Source: CAYMAZ01 sp964388575 (GTDB lineage: Bacteria > Bacteroidota > Bacteroidia > Bacteroidales > DTU049). Taken from it: a stretch of DNA of 64,000 nucleotides. Within the stretch, counting starts at the first letter, position 1. The number at the start of each line of letters is the position of its first letter. This document shows positions 42,258 to 51,046 of this stretch, piece by piece. The position numbers and the translations under genes are program-made. The stretch is from positions 37,567-101,566 of the forward strand of contig CAYMAZ010000009.1 of NCBI GenBank assembly GCA_964388575.1, read 5' to 3'. Under the pieces are notes generated by a model. It saw only the letters and a list, made by a program, of their open reading frames with translations. It ran no database searches and was not told where the DNA came from.

Positions 42258-43781
42258 ATGGATATGATACAGATATATGACTTTGGTTCACAGTATACCC
42301 AACTTATAGCGAGAAGAATCAGAGAACTCAATGTTTACTGCGAAATTCTGCCCTTTTACGAATTTCCAAAATTAAATGGCAATGTAAAAGGGGTGATTCT
42401 ATCAGGAAGTCCATATTCTGTTCTTGATGTTCATTCTCCAAAGGCAGATTTCAACCAGATTATTGGGAGTACTCCCGTTTTAGGTATCTGCTACGGTGCT
42501 CAGTTATATGCACATTCAATGGGTGGCCGGGTATCAAAATCCATTGCCCGTGAATATGGAAGAGCAAAACTCAACCGAATTGCTCAACATCCTCTCATGA
42601 ACAATATTCCTGCAGGAACACAGGTATGGATGTCTCATGGGGATACCATTGAGAAGTTGCCAGAAGGCTGTGAAGAGATCTGCAGCACTGCAGATATTCC
42701 CGTTGCCGGATACGCTGATGACACACATCAGTTTTACGGAGTTCAGTTCCATCCTGAAGTTTTCCATTCTGAACACGGGAAGGAAATACTCCTGAATTTT
42801 GTTGCAAATATTTGTCAGTTGCAACAATCATGGACTCCTGAATCTTTTGTGGAAACGACAGTAAATGAACTGAAATCTCAACTCTCAGGACATAGAGTAT
42901 TAATTGGTCTTTCAGGGGGTGTTGACTCTACAGTGGCAGCAATGTTGCTCCACAAAGCCATTGGAAAAGACCTGTATTGTGTTTTTGTGGATAACGGCCT
43001 GTTGCGAAAAAATGAGTTCACAAGTGTCCTTGAATCATACATTGGGATGGGGCTGAATGTCATCGGTGTTCAGGCAGAAGATGAATTTCTCAATGCCCTG
43101 AAGGGTATTTCTGATCCTGAAACAAAAAGGAAAATTATTGGAAATAAATTTATCGATATCTTTGAACGAGAAGCTCTGAAGCTGAATAGTATTGAATATC
43201 TTGCTCAGGGCACAATTTATCCTGATGTGATTGAATCTGTTTCCGTGAAAGGACCTTCTGCTATCATTAAATCCCATCACAATGTTGGAGGCCTTCCTGA
43301 AAAAATGAACCTGAAAGTTGTAGAACCCCTCAAATTTCTGTTTAAAGATGAAGTCAGAAAAGTTGGGGCAACATTAAATATTCCAAACCATATTCTGAAT
43401 CGTCATCCATTTCCGGGCCCTGGCCTTGCCATCAGGGTAATCAGTGATCTTACAAAAGAAAAACTTGATCTGCTTCGCGAAGCAGATCATATTTTTATTG
43501 AAGGCCTGAAGTCAAATGGCTTGTATGATAAAGTCTGGCAGGCATTTGTTGTGCTTTTACCAGTACAGTCTGTTGGTGTAATGGGTGATGAGCGGACATA
43601 TGAAAATGTCATTGCTCTGCGTGCTGTTGGTTCTACCGATGGGATGACTGCAGACTGGAGCCATCTGCCCTATGAGTTTCTGGCACAAATGTCAAATGAT
43701 ATTATTAATAAAATTCGTGGCATAAATCGTGTTGTGTTTGACATCAGCTCCAAACCACCTGCCACCATTGAATGGGAATAA
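42258..43781 (+). CDS. guaA: GMP synthase (glutamine-hydrolysing)
   Basis: Converts XMP to GMP using glutamine and ATP. It is 507 residues from ATG 42258 (a second ATG two codons later is also possible). The N-terminal class I amidotransferase has the catalytic Cys in LGICYGAQL, with the His/Glu pair in GVQFHPEV. The PP-loop ATPase GLSGGVDST follows, and then the dimerisation domain ending SSKPPATIEWE. The start is fixed by the promoter at 42231 and by the family N terminus IQIYDFGSQYTQLIARRIREL. The LysM gene follows after 10 bases. Confidence 0.96.
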   Translation: MDMIQIYDFGSQYTQLIARRIRELNVYCEILPFYEFPKLNGNVKGVILSGSPYSVLDVHSPKADFNQIIGSTPVLGICYGAQLYAHSMGGRVSKSIAREYGRAKLNRIAQHPLMNNIPAGTQVWMSHGDTIEKLPEGCEEICSTADIPVAGYADDTHQFYGVQFHPEVFHSEHGKEILLNFVANICQLQQSWTPESFVETTVNELKSQLSGHRVLIGLSGGVDSTVAAMLLHKAIGKDLYCVFVDNGLLRKNEFTSVLESYIGMGLNVIGVQAEDEFLNALKGISDPETKRKIIGNKFIDIFEREALKLNSIEYLAQGTIYPDVIESVSVKGPSAIIKSHHNVGGLPEKMNLKVVEPLKFLFKDEVRKVGATLNIPNHILNRHPFPGPGLAIRVISDLTKEKLDLLREADHIFIEGLKSNGLYDKVWQAFVVLLPVQSVGVMGDERTYENVIALRAVGSTDGMTADWSHLPYEFLAQMSNDIINKIRGINRVVFDISSKPPATIEWE

Positions 43782-43791
43782 TGAAACTATT

Positions 43792-45636
43792 ATGAAAAAA
43801 ATATTCTGGTTATTTTGCCTGATCATCCTTTCAGAAAGTGTTTTTGCACAGATTATCATTGAAAAATCGCAAGAAACCGAGTTGTATAATGGAAAACATT
43901 ATTACATCCATACAATTGAAGCCGGCCAGACAGTCTATTCAATTGCCAAAGCATACGATGTAACAGCCGACGAAGTGTTACTTATTAATACCTTTGCCAG
44001 GGAGGGAATCAAACCAGGGCAATTACTCAGAATTCCTGTTCCTGAAACATTCAAAGCTGAAGAAGAAACGCAACAGCAGAGTGATGTGGTTACTGACTCA
44101 GATACACTTTATCTTTTAACGTATGTTGCTGATGAAGATTTACTTCTCACACAATTAACAGCAAGATTCAAGATCGGACTCAGTGAACTTTATAAATACA
44201 ATCCCGATTTCAGAAAGAAAGAAATTGTCAGAAAAAATGATATTCTGCGCCTGCCTGTCATTTCTTTAGATGAAATTCTCGGATATTTAACGACAAAACC
44301 TCAGGCTCAGGTATTGGTTTTGACTTCCCATCAGGTAAGAAAAGGTGAAACACTCTTTGCAATCGGTCGAAAATATGGCTGTTCCGTCAGTGAGATATTC
44401 TCCTTTAATCCTGAAATTGAAGAAAAACTCAAAGAAGGTCAAAAACTTTGGGTTCCTGCTCAGGAACAACGGATCAGCATTCATACTTCTCCTCCTGTAC
44501 CAACTTCTGATTGCATAAAAATATCAGAAAAAAGACATTATAATGTTGCTCTGCTTGTCCCATTCTATCTTGAGCATTCGGGCTCTATAGTTATAGATTC
44601 TCAAACCAGAAGGGAGCAGAGAAAATCATTTCGTTCTTTCGGTTATATTCAGTTTTATGAAGGTTTTTTACTGGCAATCAACAAAATGGACTTCAACAAT
44701 GCCACCATTTCTCTCAAGGTGTATGATATTTCTGACAATGAGGACAAAATAAATTCTCTGATCAGCAGGGGCTTGCTTGATGTGGATATGATCATTGGTC
44801 CTTTTATGCGAAAACCTTTGGAGATTCTAAATGAATGGTCACAAAAAAACAATGTCAAAATTCTTGATATTTATTTACCGAATGAAGTGGATTATTCCTT
44901 ACAGAATCCAAATGTGATGAGTGCAATACCTTCTATTAGTGAACAACTCGAGGGTATTCTAAAGTATATTAAAGATTTTCAGACCAATAAAAATGTCATC
45001 GTTGTATACAATGCAAACAACAACGAACAGCTTCTTGCAGATAAAATCAAAGACCTACAACATGAAAGTCTTGGATATACTGTTCAATTTCTTCCTTATG
45101 GCTCCGGCGGAATAACTGAACTGGTTAAAATGTTACACAAAGAAAAAAATAACATCATATTGAATTTTACAACAAATGAAGTCTTTCTTAATAATTTTTT
45201 GCGTTCTCTGTTTGACTATGCTGAAACATATCCTCTCACACTGTTTGGCATTCCCTCCTGGCTCAGATTTGAAAGTATTGACTTACGGTATCTGAATCAT
45301 TTTAACACACACTTTTTTTCCTCACAATTTGTTGATTATTCCAGTGTCGGAGTTAACGATTTTGTCAGGGAATTTCAGAATACATATTTAACAGATCCCA
45401 GTAGACTGGCGTTTCTGGGCCATGATGTTGCTGTTTACAGTCTCGGATTACTGACACAATTCGGTACTGATTTCCCCTATTGTGTCGAGCATTACACTCC
45501 TGAATTACTGTCTACCGGATTTGTAATGGAGCGTCAGAAAAACAATGGACAACTTCAAAATATACACGTATCAATTTTTGAAATCATTGATTTTGAACTG
45601 TTTGATTCCCGAAGGATCCCAGGGAGCAATGATTAA
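43792..45636 (+). CDS. LysM domains fused to a periplasmic binding-protein-like domain
   Basis: A 614-residue exported protein. The signal peptide (MKKIFWLFCLIILSESVFAQ) leads to LysM 1 at about residues 34-80 (IHTIEAGQTVYSIAKAYDV), a degenerate LysM 2 at about 105-155, and LysM 3 at about 178-225 (HQVRKGETLFAIGRKYGCS). A type I periplasmic-binding-protein-like domain follows from about residue 245 (YNVALLVPFYLEHSG). It is expected in the periplasm, bound to peptidoglycan; no ligand can be named. ATG 43792 is chosen because it starts the signal peptide. Confidence 0.85.
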   Translation: MKKIFWLFCLIILSESVFAQIIIEKSQETELYNGKHYYIHTIEAGQTVYSIAKAYDVTADEVLLINTFAREGIKPGQLLRIPVPETFKAEEETQQQSDVVTDSDTLYLLTYVADEDLLLTQLTARFKIGLSELYKYNPDFRKKEIVRKNDILRLPVISLDEILGYLTTKPQAQVLVLTSHQVRKGETLFAIGRKYGCSVSEIFSFNPEIEEKLKEGQKLWVPAQEQRISIHTSPPVPTSDCIKISEKRHYNVALLVPFYLEHSGSIVIDSQTRREQRKSFRSFGYIQFYEGFLLAINKMDFNNATISLKVYDISDNEDKINSLISRGLLDVDMIIGPFMRKPLEILNEWSQKNNVKILDIYLPNEVDYSLQNPNVMSAIPSISEQLEGILKYIKDFQTNKNVIVVYNANNNEQLLADKIKDLQHESLGYTVQFLPYGSGGITELVKMLHKEKNNIILNFTTNEVFLNNFLRSLFDYAETYPLTLFGIPSWLRFESIDLRYLNHFNTHFFSSQFVDYSSVGVNDFVREFQNTYLTDPSRLAFLGHDVAVYSLGLLTQFGTDFPYCVEHYTPELLSTGFVMERQKNNGQLQNIHVSIFEIIDFELFDSRRIPGSND

Positions 45637-45694
45637 CATCACAAAACGACTAATTTTTCTGTTAATTCTTTGGATTCTGATCAGGTTTGTGTTG

Positions 45695-46789
45695 TCATTC
45701 AACTTTTAATTGATACTCAAAACGCTGATTTCTTCTGGCAGGAATAAATCCACTACGACTGATCAGGGTTTCCATTTGCACAACAGATAATTTTCCAAAC
45801 ACACCCGTTGAAGCCACAACATTCTCTTCAAGCATAATACTTCCGAGATCATTGGCTCCCGCATGAAGGGCAAGGGAGGCCGTTTCCCTTCCAACAGTGA
45901 GCCATGATGCCTGAATATTGGGAATATTATGCAATAAAATCCTGCTGATTGCAATAATTTTCAGATAGTCATACATTGATGTTTTGTATTCTCCTGGAAA
46001 ATGCTGAACGAGTCGCGTACGTCCGGGTTGAAATGTCCAAGGAATAAATGATATAAATCCCGGGCCTTTGCCCGAATGCTCGTTCTGAAGATCTCTTATT
46101 TTCAAAATATGCTCAATACGTTCTTCTATCGTTTCAATATGTCCGAACATCATGGTTGCAGTTGTTGACAAACCCAGGTGATGGGCTTGTCGCATCACAT
46201 CAAGCCATTGATCTGATGTGGCTTTCAACGGAGAAAGTCTTTGCCGTACGCGGTCAACAAGAATTTCGGCTCCTCCTCCTGGAAGACTATCGAGACCTGC
46301 ATGAATTAATGTTTTCAACACTTCAGATACAGATATTTTCTCCTTGTGAGAAAGAAAAAAAATTTCTGATGGACTCAGTGCATGCAGATACACATCAGGA
46401 AACATCTCTTTCAGATCATGAAACAATCTGATGTAAAAGTCAAGGCCAAGGTCAGGGTGCATTCCTCCTTGAAGCAACACCTGATTCCCTCCTGCTGCAT
46501 ACAATTCCAATATCTTTTCCCTGTATTGCTCAATGTTAGTAATATATGCCGCATCATCTTCTATGCTGTGACAAAAATTGCAGAATTCACAAAATGAAAA
46601 ACAAACATTTGTAATATTGATATTCCGATCAATCACATACGTAACAATATTATCCGGATGTTTAAATTTACGGATTTCATCAGCAGCACACATCAGCTCT
46701 GACAAAGGCAGATCCCACAGCAATAACGCTTCCTGACGTTCAATCAGCTCATCCATGCGAATTTTTTCCAATAATAATTCAATATTCAT
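45695..46789 (-). CDS. mqnC: Cyclic dehypoxanthinyl futalosine synthase (radical SAM)
   Basis: A radical SAM enzyme of the futalosine menaquinone pathway, 364 residues from ATG 46789. The cluster motif CFSFCEFC (CxxxCxxC) lies at about residues 62-69, followed by LLQGGMHPDL, LPGGGAEIL and the C-terminal HAGANDLGSIMLEENVVASTG, all typical of MqnC rather than MqnE or CofH. The start is taken downstream of a consensus -7 box, since longer in-frame starts lie upstream of it. Its promoter is interlocked with that of the aminopeptidase gene. Confidence 0.9.
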   Translation of the reverse strand: MNIELLLEKIRMDELIERQEALLLWDLPLSELMCAADEIRKFKHPDNIVTYVIDRNINITNVCFSFCEFCNFCHSIEDDAAYITNIEQYREKILELYAAGGNQVLLQGGMHPDLGLDFYIRLFHDLKEMFPDVYLHALSPSEIFFLSHKEKISVSEVLKTLIHAGLDSLPGGGAEILVDRVRQRLSPLKATSDQWLDVMRQAHHLGLSTTATMMFGHIETIEERIEHILKIRDLQNEHSGKGPGFISFIPWTFQPGRTRLVQHFPGEYKTSMYDYLKIIAISRILLHNIPNIQASWLTVGRETASLALHAGANDLGSIMLEENVVASTGVFGKLSVVQMETLISRSGFIPARRNQRFEYQLKVE

Positions 46790-46807
46790 TTTTAATAAAT
46801 AAACACG

Positions 46808-46825
46808 TATTTTTGTACAAAGATA
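46808..46825. promoter_or_regulatory. Interlocked divergent -7 elements of mqnC and the aminopeptidase gene
   Basis: Plus strand TATTTTTG at 46808-46815 faces the aminopeptidase ATG at 46836. Minus strand TATCTTTG at 46818-46825 faces the mqnC ATG at 46789. The boxes are 2 bases apart, so polymerase binding should be mutually exclusive. No convincing -33 on either side. Confidence 0.5.
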
Positions 46826-46835
46826 ATTGAACAAT

Positions 46836-48305
46836 ATGAACATTACTCTGAAAAATACAAATACAATTGATAACGATAATAATATCGCTATTTTATCACC
46901 TTCATTCAATCAAATTCCAAAAGGAATTCTGTCGAAAAATGAAACTGACTATGTGAAAAATCGTCTGAAAGAAAAACAAGATACAACTTTTTTTCATTTT
47001 AACAGGTTGAATCAACATGTTTTTTTATGTCTGACAACTGATAAAAAAGAAGTCGAAGAATACCTGTTACGGGAAAACTTTCGAAAACTGGGAAGTAAGG
47101 TAGCCGGAGTGTGTAAAAGTGAAACTATTGCTTATCTGACACTTTTTGTCACCTCACAAACCAGCCAGGGCGTTCTTGATTTTGCTGAAGGAATTTTGCT
47201 TACATTATATTCTTTTACAAAATATAAAACCACCGGTGGAGGTGAAAACAAGTTGCGAAGCATCTCTGTTTACGGTATTAAACTGTCAAAAAAAGAAATT
47301 ACTGAATTAAGAACAAAGATTGATTCGGTTTATATGGCACGGAACTGGGTAAATGAACCTGGATCATCATTAACACCCTCAGTTTTTGTACATCAGCTTC
47401 AGGAAACTTTTGCTTCTGTCCCCGAAGTAAAATTTGAAGTACTCTCTCCACAAAAAATCACATCTCTGAAAATGGCCGGTATAGAAGCTGTTTCAAAAGG
47501 TGGGCCCAATTCCCCTGCTTTTATCATCCTTGAATATCTACCTGAAAAGGTCAGAGAAGTTAACCCATTTGTGCTGGTTGGAAAAGGTATTTTCTTTGAT
47601 ACAGGCGGAATCAACCTGAAACCCGGAGCCGGATTAGCCGACATGAAATGTGATATGTCAGGAGCAGCAACTGTGGCAGCGTCGATGTATCTTATTGCAA
47701 AAATGAAACTTGAAATTCCTGTTATTGGTCTTATTCCAGCAACTGAAAACCGGCCTGGAAATATTGCTTATCTTCCAGGAGACATTTTGACCATGATGAA
47801 CGGATTAACCGTAGAAATTAAAAATACTGATGCTGAAGGACGATTGATTCTTGCAGATGCACTGTGTTACGCAAAAAAATATAAGCCTGCATTGGCTATC
47901 ACCATTGCGACACTCACAGGAAGTGCACACTCCACATTTGGTCCACACGCGATTGCAGGCATGCAAAACAAAACAGATTTTTACTTTTCTTTACTGAAGT
48001 CATCTTCATTAAATACCTTTGAAAGAATTGCAGAACTGCCCATGTGGGATGAATACGAGGACATGATTGAATCACAGGTTGCAGATGTTCAGAATGTGGG
48101 CGGAAAATATGCAGGAGCCATTACCTCAGCAAAATTTCTGCAGAAGTTTACTGATTATCCGTTTATTCATCTTGACATTGCCGGGCCTGCCTTTTTGGAA
48201 AAAGCCGATCATTATCTCCCATCTGGCGGAACAGGAACAGGTATCCGGTTGTTCTATGATTTTTTTTCAAAAATTGAAGCAATGTATCAATTCCAGGAAG
48301 ATTAA
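46836..48305 (+). CDS. Leucyl aminopeptidase (M17 family)
   Basis: A two-metal cytosolic aminopeptidase of 489 residues. The catalytic domain has LVGKGIFFDTGGINLKPGAGLADMKCDMSGAA, with the metal ligands and Lys, and the family signature NTDAEGRLILADAL. The N-terminal half is divergent, as is usual. The first ATG after the promoter is at 46836; an in-frame TTG three codons earlier is too close to the promoter. It is followed by a decayed TfoX-like gene. Confidence 0.93.
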   Translation: MNITLKNTNTIDNDNNIAILSPSFNQIPKGILSKNETDYVKNRLKEKQDTTFFHFNRLNQHVFLCLTTDKKEVEEYLLRENFRKLGSKVAGVCKSETIAYLTLFVTSQTSQGVLDFAEGILLTLYSFTKYKTTGGGENKLRSISVYGIKLSKKEITELRTKIDSVYMARNWVNEPGSSLTPSVFVHQLQETFASVPEVKFEVLSPQKITSLKMAGIEAVSKGGPNSPAFIILEYLPEKVREVNPFVLVGKGIFFDTGGINLKPGAGLADMKCDMSGAATVAASMYLIAKMKLEIPVIGLIPATENRPGNIAYLPGDILTMMNGLTVEIKNTDAEGRLILADALCYAKKYKPALAITIATLTGSAHSTFGPHAIAGMQNKTDFYFSLLKSSSLNTFERIAELPMWDEYEDMIESQVADVQNVGGKYAGAITSAKFLQKFTDYPFIHLDIAGPAFLEKADHYLPSGGTGTGIRLFYDFFSKIEAMYQFQED

Positions 48306-48319
48306 TTTACCGTTCCTCT

Positions 48320-48596
48320 ATGAAAACAGACCATCCTGAATTAAAAAAGTTTACCAAATATCGGAATAAAACTTGCTGAGAAACTTGAATCTGCAGAAAT
48401 TGAATCTGCAGATAAACTCAGATCAACAGAAAATGAAAATGCATTGATTAAGCTTTGGACAATTGATAGAAGAACTTGTCTGAACACATTATTTGCAATC
48501 GAAGGTGCTGTTCAGGGATTTAGATAGCTCAACCTCCACAGAAAAGAAGAACTCAAATCATTTTATCATCACACAATACAACAGAAACACAGTTGA
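48320..48596 (+). pseudogene. Broken TfoX C-terminal-domain protein gene
   Basis: ATG 48320 starts MKTDHPELKKF and stops early. Removing one A from the A6 run at 48343-48348 opens a frame reading LKSLPNIGIKLAEKLESAEIES, the helix-hairpin-helix start of TfoX C-terminal domains, and continuing through LNTLFAIEGAVQGFR. There a TAG at 48525-48527 stands where the family has Trp. The frame then continues LNLHRKEELKSFY to a TGA at 48596. Two lesions point to a real pseudogene rather than a single sequencing error. It is a short DNA-binding-like domain protein of about 90 residues when repaired. Confidence 0.75.
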
Positions 48597-48597
48597 C

Positions 48598-49461
48598 TTA
48601 ATACACCTGTTCAACTTGATAGCCTTTTTTTCTTAACAGCTCAATGATCCCATCAGGGCCTCCCAAATGCGCAGCCCCAACAGCAAAAAATGCAGATTGC
48701 TTTTTCAATATGTTGATCATTTTGCGTGTCATTTTTTTATTCCTGTTTACGATAAAAACTTTATGAAAATGATCACTCTCAGACGTATCTGAGATTGTTA
48801 ACGCATATAATTGTTCAATATCCTGACGAACATATGCATCAATCATTTTCCGGTAACTTTCAATATCAATGATTGTGTCTGAAACTGTCTTGACAAGCAT
48901 CTGTGCCTGCTCGTGAAGAGAAATTTTATCCACTGCCCTGATCTGATCTTCAAACTTTTCAAGTCCGATAACCTTTTTTCCTGTTTCCTTGGAATATTTC
49001 TGAAGTTCAATATCAAGTGGCATCCTGCTGTTCTGAGTCAATCCTGCCTGAAGTAATTGTGTACTCAGAAAAAATGGTTTCATTTTATTGAAAAACAACA
49101 GACCTATGCCGAGTTTGTTTTTAAGATACTGATCAACCATAAAATATTCCTCCGGAGATAACAATTCTTTCAGGTTTATGTTCTTCATAAACAAATGCTT
49201 TTCCATTTTTTTAGGGGTCACCTCATCAATCAATACTTCGAGTGCGAATACCTGACACTGATCAATATATTTTTTAACCAGATCTTCCATAAAGAAAATC
49301 TGCTCATCATTTACATGCATTGTCCCAAACAAGTACCCTGGTTCACTAAGCTTTTTTCCACTGACTTTCCATATAAGTGAAAATGATTGTTCATTCTGAG
49401 CTCCGGTAGAAATGGCAAATATTAACAGATACAGGAGTAAAAAGGGAATACTTTTTTTCAT
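48598..49461 (-). CDS. TraB/GumN family protein
   Basis: A 287-residue exported protein. The signal peptide (MKKSIPFLLLYLLIFAISTGA) is followed by the family blocks LFGTMHVNDEQIF (the GTxH motif), FALEV (the conserved Glu), and the C-terminal FFAVGAAHLGGPDGIIELLRKKGY. Related TIKI proteins are metal-dependent proteases, so a similar hydrolase activity is possible. It is 35 bases downstream of the PHP phosphatase gene in the same direction. Confidence 0.88.
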   Translation of the reverse strand: MKKSIPFLLLYLLIFAISTGAQNEQSFSLIWKVSGKKLSEPGYLFGTMHVNDEQIFFMEDLVKKYIDQCQVFALEVLIDEVTPKKMEKHLFMKNINLKELLSPEEYFMVDQYLKNKLGIGLLFFNKMKPFFLSTQLLQAGLTQNSRMPLDIELQKYSKETGKKVIGLEKFEDQIRAVDKISLHEQAQMLVKTVSDTIIDIESYRKMIDAYVRQDIEQLYALTISDTSESDHFHKVFIVNRNKKMTRKMINILKKQSAFFAVGAAHLGGPDGIIELLRKKGYQVEQVY

Positions 49462-49496
49462 ATTCTGATTTTTTTTTTATGTGAATTAACAACATC

Positions 49497-50336
49497 TTAA
49501 TCCATAATCTCTTCCCAAAATCCATTATTTCTCACTATTTGTTTATTGTATCCTAGTTCATTCAATATTCTGTATGCTGCATCAAAACCTGCTGTAAGTT
49601 CCCTGGGATGATGTGCATCGGAATTTACAATAATTTGAATTCCCTTTTCAATTGCCAATTGAATGATTTGACGAGAAGGATACATGTCTGTTGTTTTTTT
49701 CTGGTAATACCCTCTGGTATTGATCTCCATTATTACATTATATTGTTTGATCAGATCCAGAATTTCCAAAATTTCTGCAACGTACCAGTCCTCGTCTTCA
49801 CGAAAGAAACGATCTGCATTATTCATTTTGATTTTATCAAAATGCGCAATGATATCAATTTCTTCTTTCTCAATCATCTCTCTGATCTGTCTAAAATATG
49901 ACAATGCTGCATGTTTTCCGTTTCCTCTGAAATATTTGTATATTCCTTCATCAAATCCTGATTGTTTACCATCAATAAACCAAACATCGTCAGAATCAGG
50001 AACCTTAACAAGATGGACAGCACCAATCAGATAATCCAATTCAAATTTATCTTTGAGACTTCTAAAAGGCACTGTTTGTTGTGGAATATAATCTGCTTCA
50101 ATAGCCGAAAACAATTCAATTTTCCCTTGATATTTAATTTTGTTTTCATGAATTTCTGCCAAGTAACTTTGCACAACAGTATCATCTTTCATACTCCACT
50201 TCGTAGAAAATGGAAGAGGAGCATGTGATGAAAAACCAAGTTGTTTCATTTTCATATTCAGAGCAGTTTGTACCATCTCTTCAACAGAAGCTGATCCATC
50301 GCAAAAACATGTATGTGAGTGAAAGTTTGTATTCAT
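49497..50336 (-). CDS. PHP-domain histidinol-phosphatase family protein
   Basis: A 279-residue PHP-fold metallophosphoesterase. The metal-binding HxH is at residues 6-8 (NTNFHSHTCFCDGS), with GFSSHAPLP, EADYIP, LIGAVHLV, IDIIAHFDKIK, and the C-terminal IIVNSDAHHPREL. This is the HisK/HisJ type that dephosphorylates histidinol phosphate. No other his genes are near, so the actual substrate is not certain. It is the first gene before TraB/GumN. Confidence 0.88.
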   Translation of the reverse strand: MNTNFHSHTCFCDGSASVEEMVQTALNMKMKQLGFSSHAPLPFSTKWSMKDDTVVQSYLAEIHENKIKYQGKIELFSAIEADYIPQQTVPFRSLKDKFELDYLIGAVHLVKVPDSDDVWFIDGKQSGFDEGIYKYFRGNGKHAALSYFRQIREMIEKEEIDIIAHFDKIKMNNADRFFREDEDWYVAEILEILDLIKQYNVIMEINTRGYYQKKTTDMYPSRQIIQLAIEKGIQIIVNSDAHHPRELTAGFDAAYRILNELGYNKQIVRNNGFWEEIMD

Positions 50337-50555
50337 CCAGGGTTGTAAATTCTAAATTTTGTTAAATAATTCACAAAAACAGTTAATATTTGTCTTTTTT
50401 TGTTAAAAAGTGTTAAAAAACAAATGAACTCATGCAACTTTTACGACAAATTTGTGTCAATCATTTAGTTCTTTGAAAACAAGTTGTTTTTGAACACTAA
50501 AAAAAAATTTTAAACTTATTTACAAAGATAGATATTATGTACTATTTAAAATAAT

Positions 50556-50678
50556 ATGGAACAAAAAACCAACCACATAAAAAGCGGAGGTCGTATGCAA
50601 GCAAAACAGAGTATTTATTGGATCGTTTATTTTCTGATTATGGCGGGCGCAGTCATTGCCGTAACTATTCTCGGATAA
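50556..50678 (+). CDS. Small single-TM membrane peptide (27 or 40 residues)
   Basis: A short open frame in a 700-base gap, encoding MEQKTNHIKSGGRMQAKQSI and then a hydrophobic helix WIVYFLIMAGAVIAVTILG. An internal ATG at 50595 is preceded by GGAGG at 50586-50590, a Shine-Dalgarno-like site unusual for this phylum, and would give a 27-residue peptide. A strong terminator follows at 50721-50747. I do not recognise the family. The 200 bases upstream hold no exact promoter element. Confidence 0.5.
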   Translation: MEQKTNHIKSGGRMQAKQSIYWIVYFLIMAGAVIAVTILG

Positions 50679-50720
50679 CTTTAACAGAACCCTTATCCCT
50701 CAACCATTATCATAACCTTT

Positions 50721-50747
50721 ACCCGGATATCCCATCCGGGTTTTTTT
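50721..50747 (+). terminator. Rho-independent terminator after the small membrane ORF
   Basis: An 8-bp GC-rich stem ACCCGGAT/ATCCGGGT with a 5-base loop and a T7 tract. There is no large gene upstream on the plus strand, so it supports transcription of the small ORF. The 300 bases after it, up to 51046, contain nothing I recognise. Confidence 0.85.
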
Positions 50748-51046
50748 ATAAATTTCAGTACACAAATTTATTTCGTTTCTAAATAAAAATCAAAATGCCT
50801 ATCGGATAAATATTTAGGCTAATTTATTCACTTTGATGTTCGGATAAAGAACAATCTGGATATTGACAAAATTGACAATCCATTTTTCTATATACAAATG
50901 ACTTAGACTTGTGACTGTTCAAATTTTTAATTTATACCAAATATAAATTTCTTTCATGTTTTACCCATTATGTAAATACAAGAAAAACATTTTGTATAAT
51001 TGCCGTACACATACACATTTTCAATTTATTTATTATTTGGTTGATT

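Noticed and set aside
50805..50870. Two CGGATAAA direct repeats downstream of the small membrane ORF
   Set aside because: Only 8 bases long with no further structure; similarity to the MITE end at 37,930 is too weak to call a second copy.
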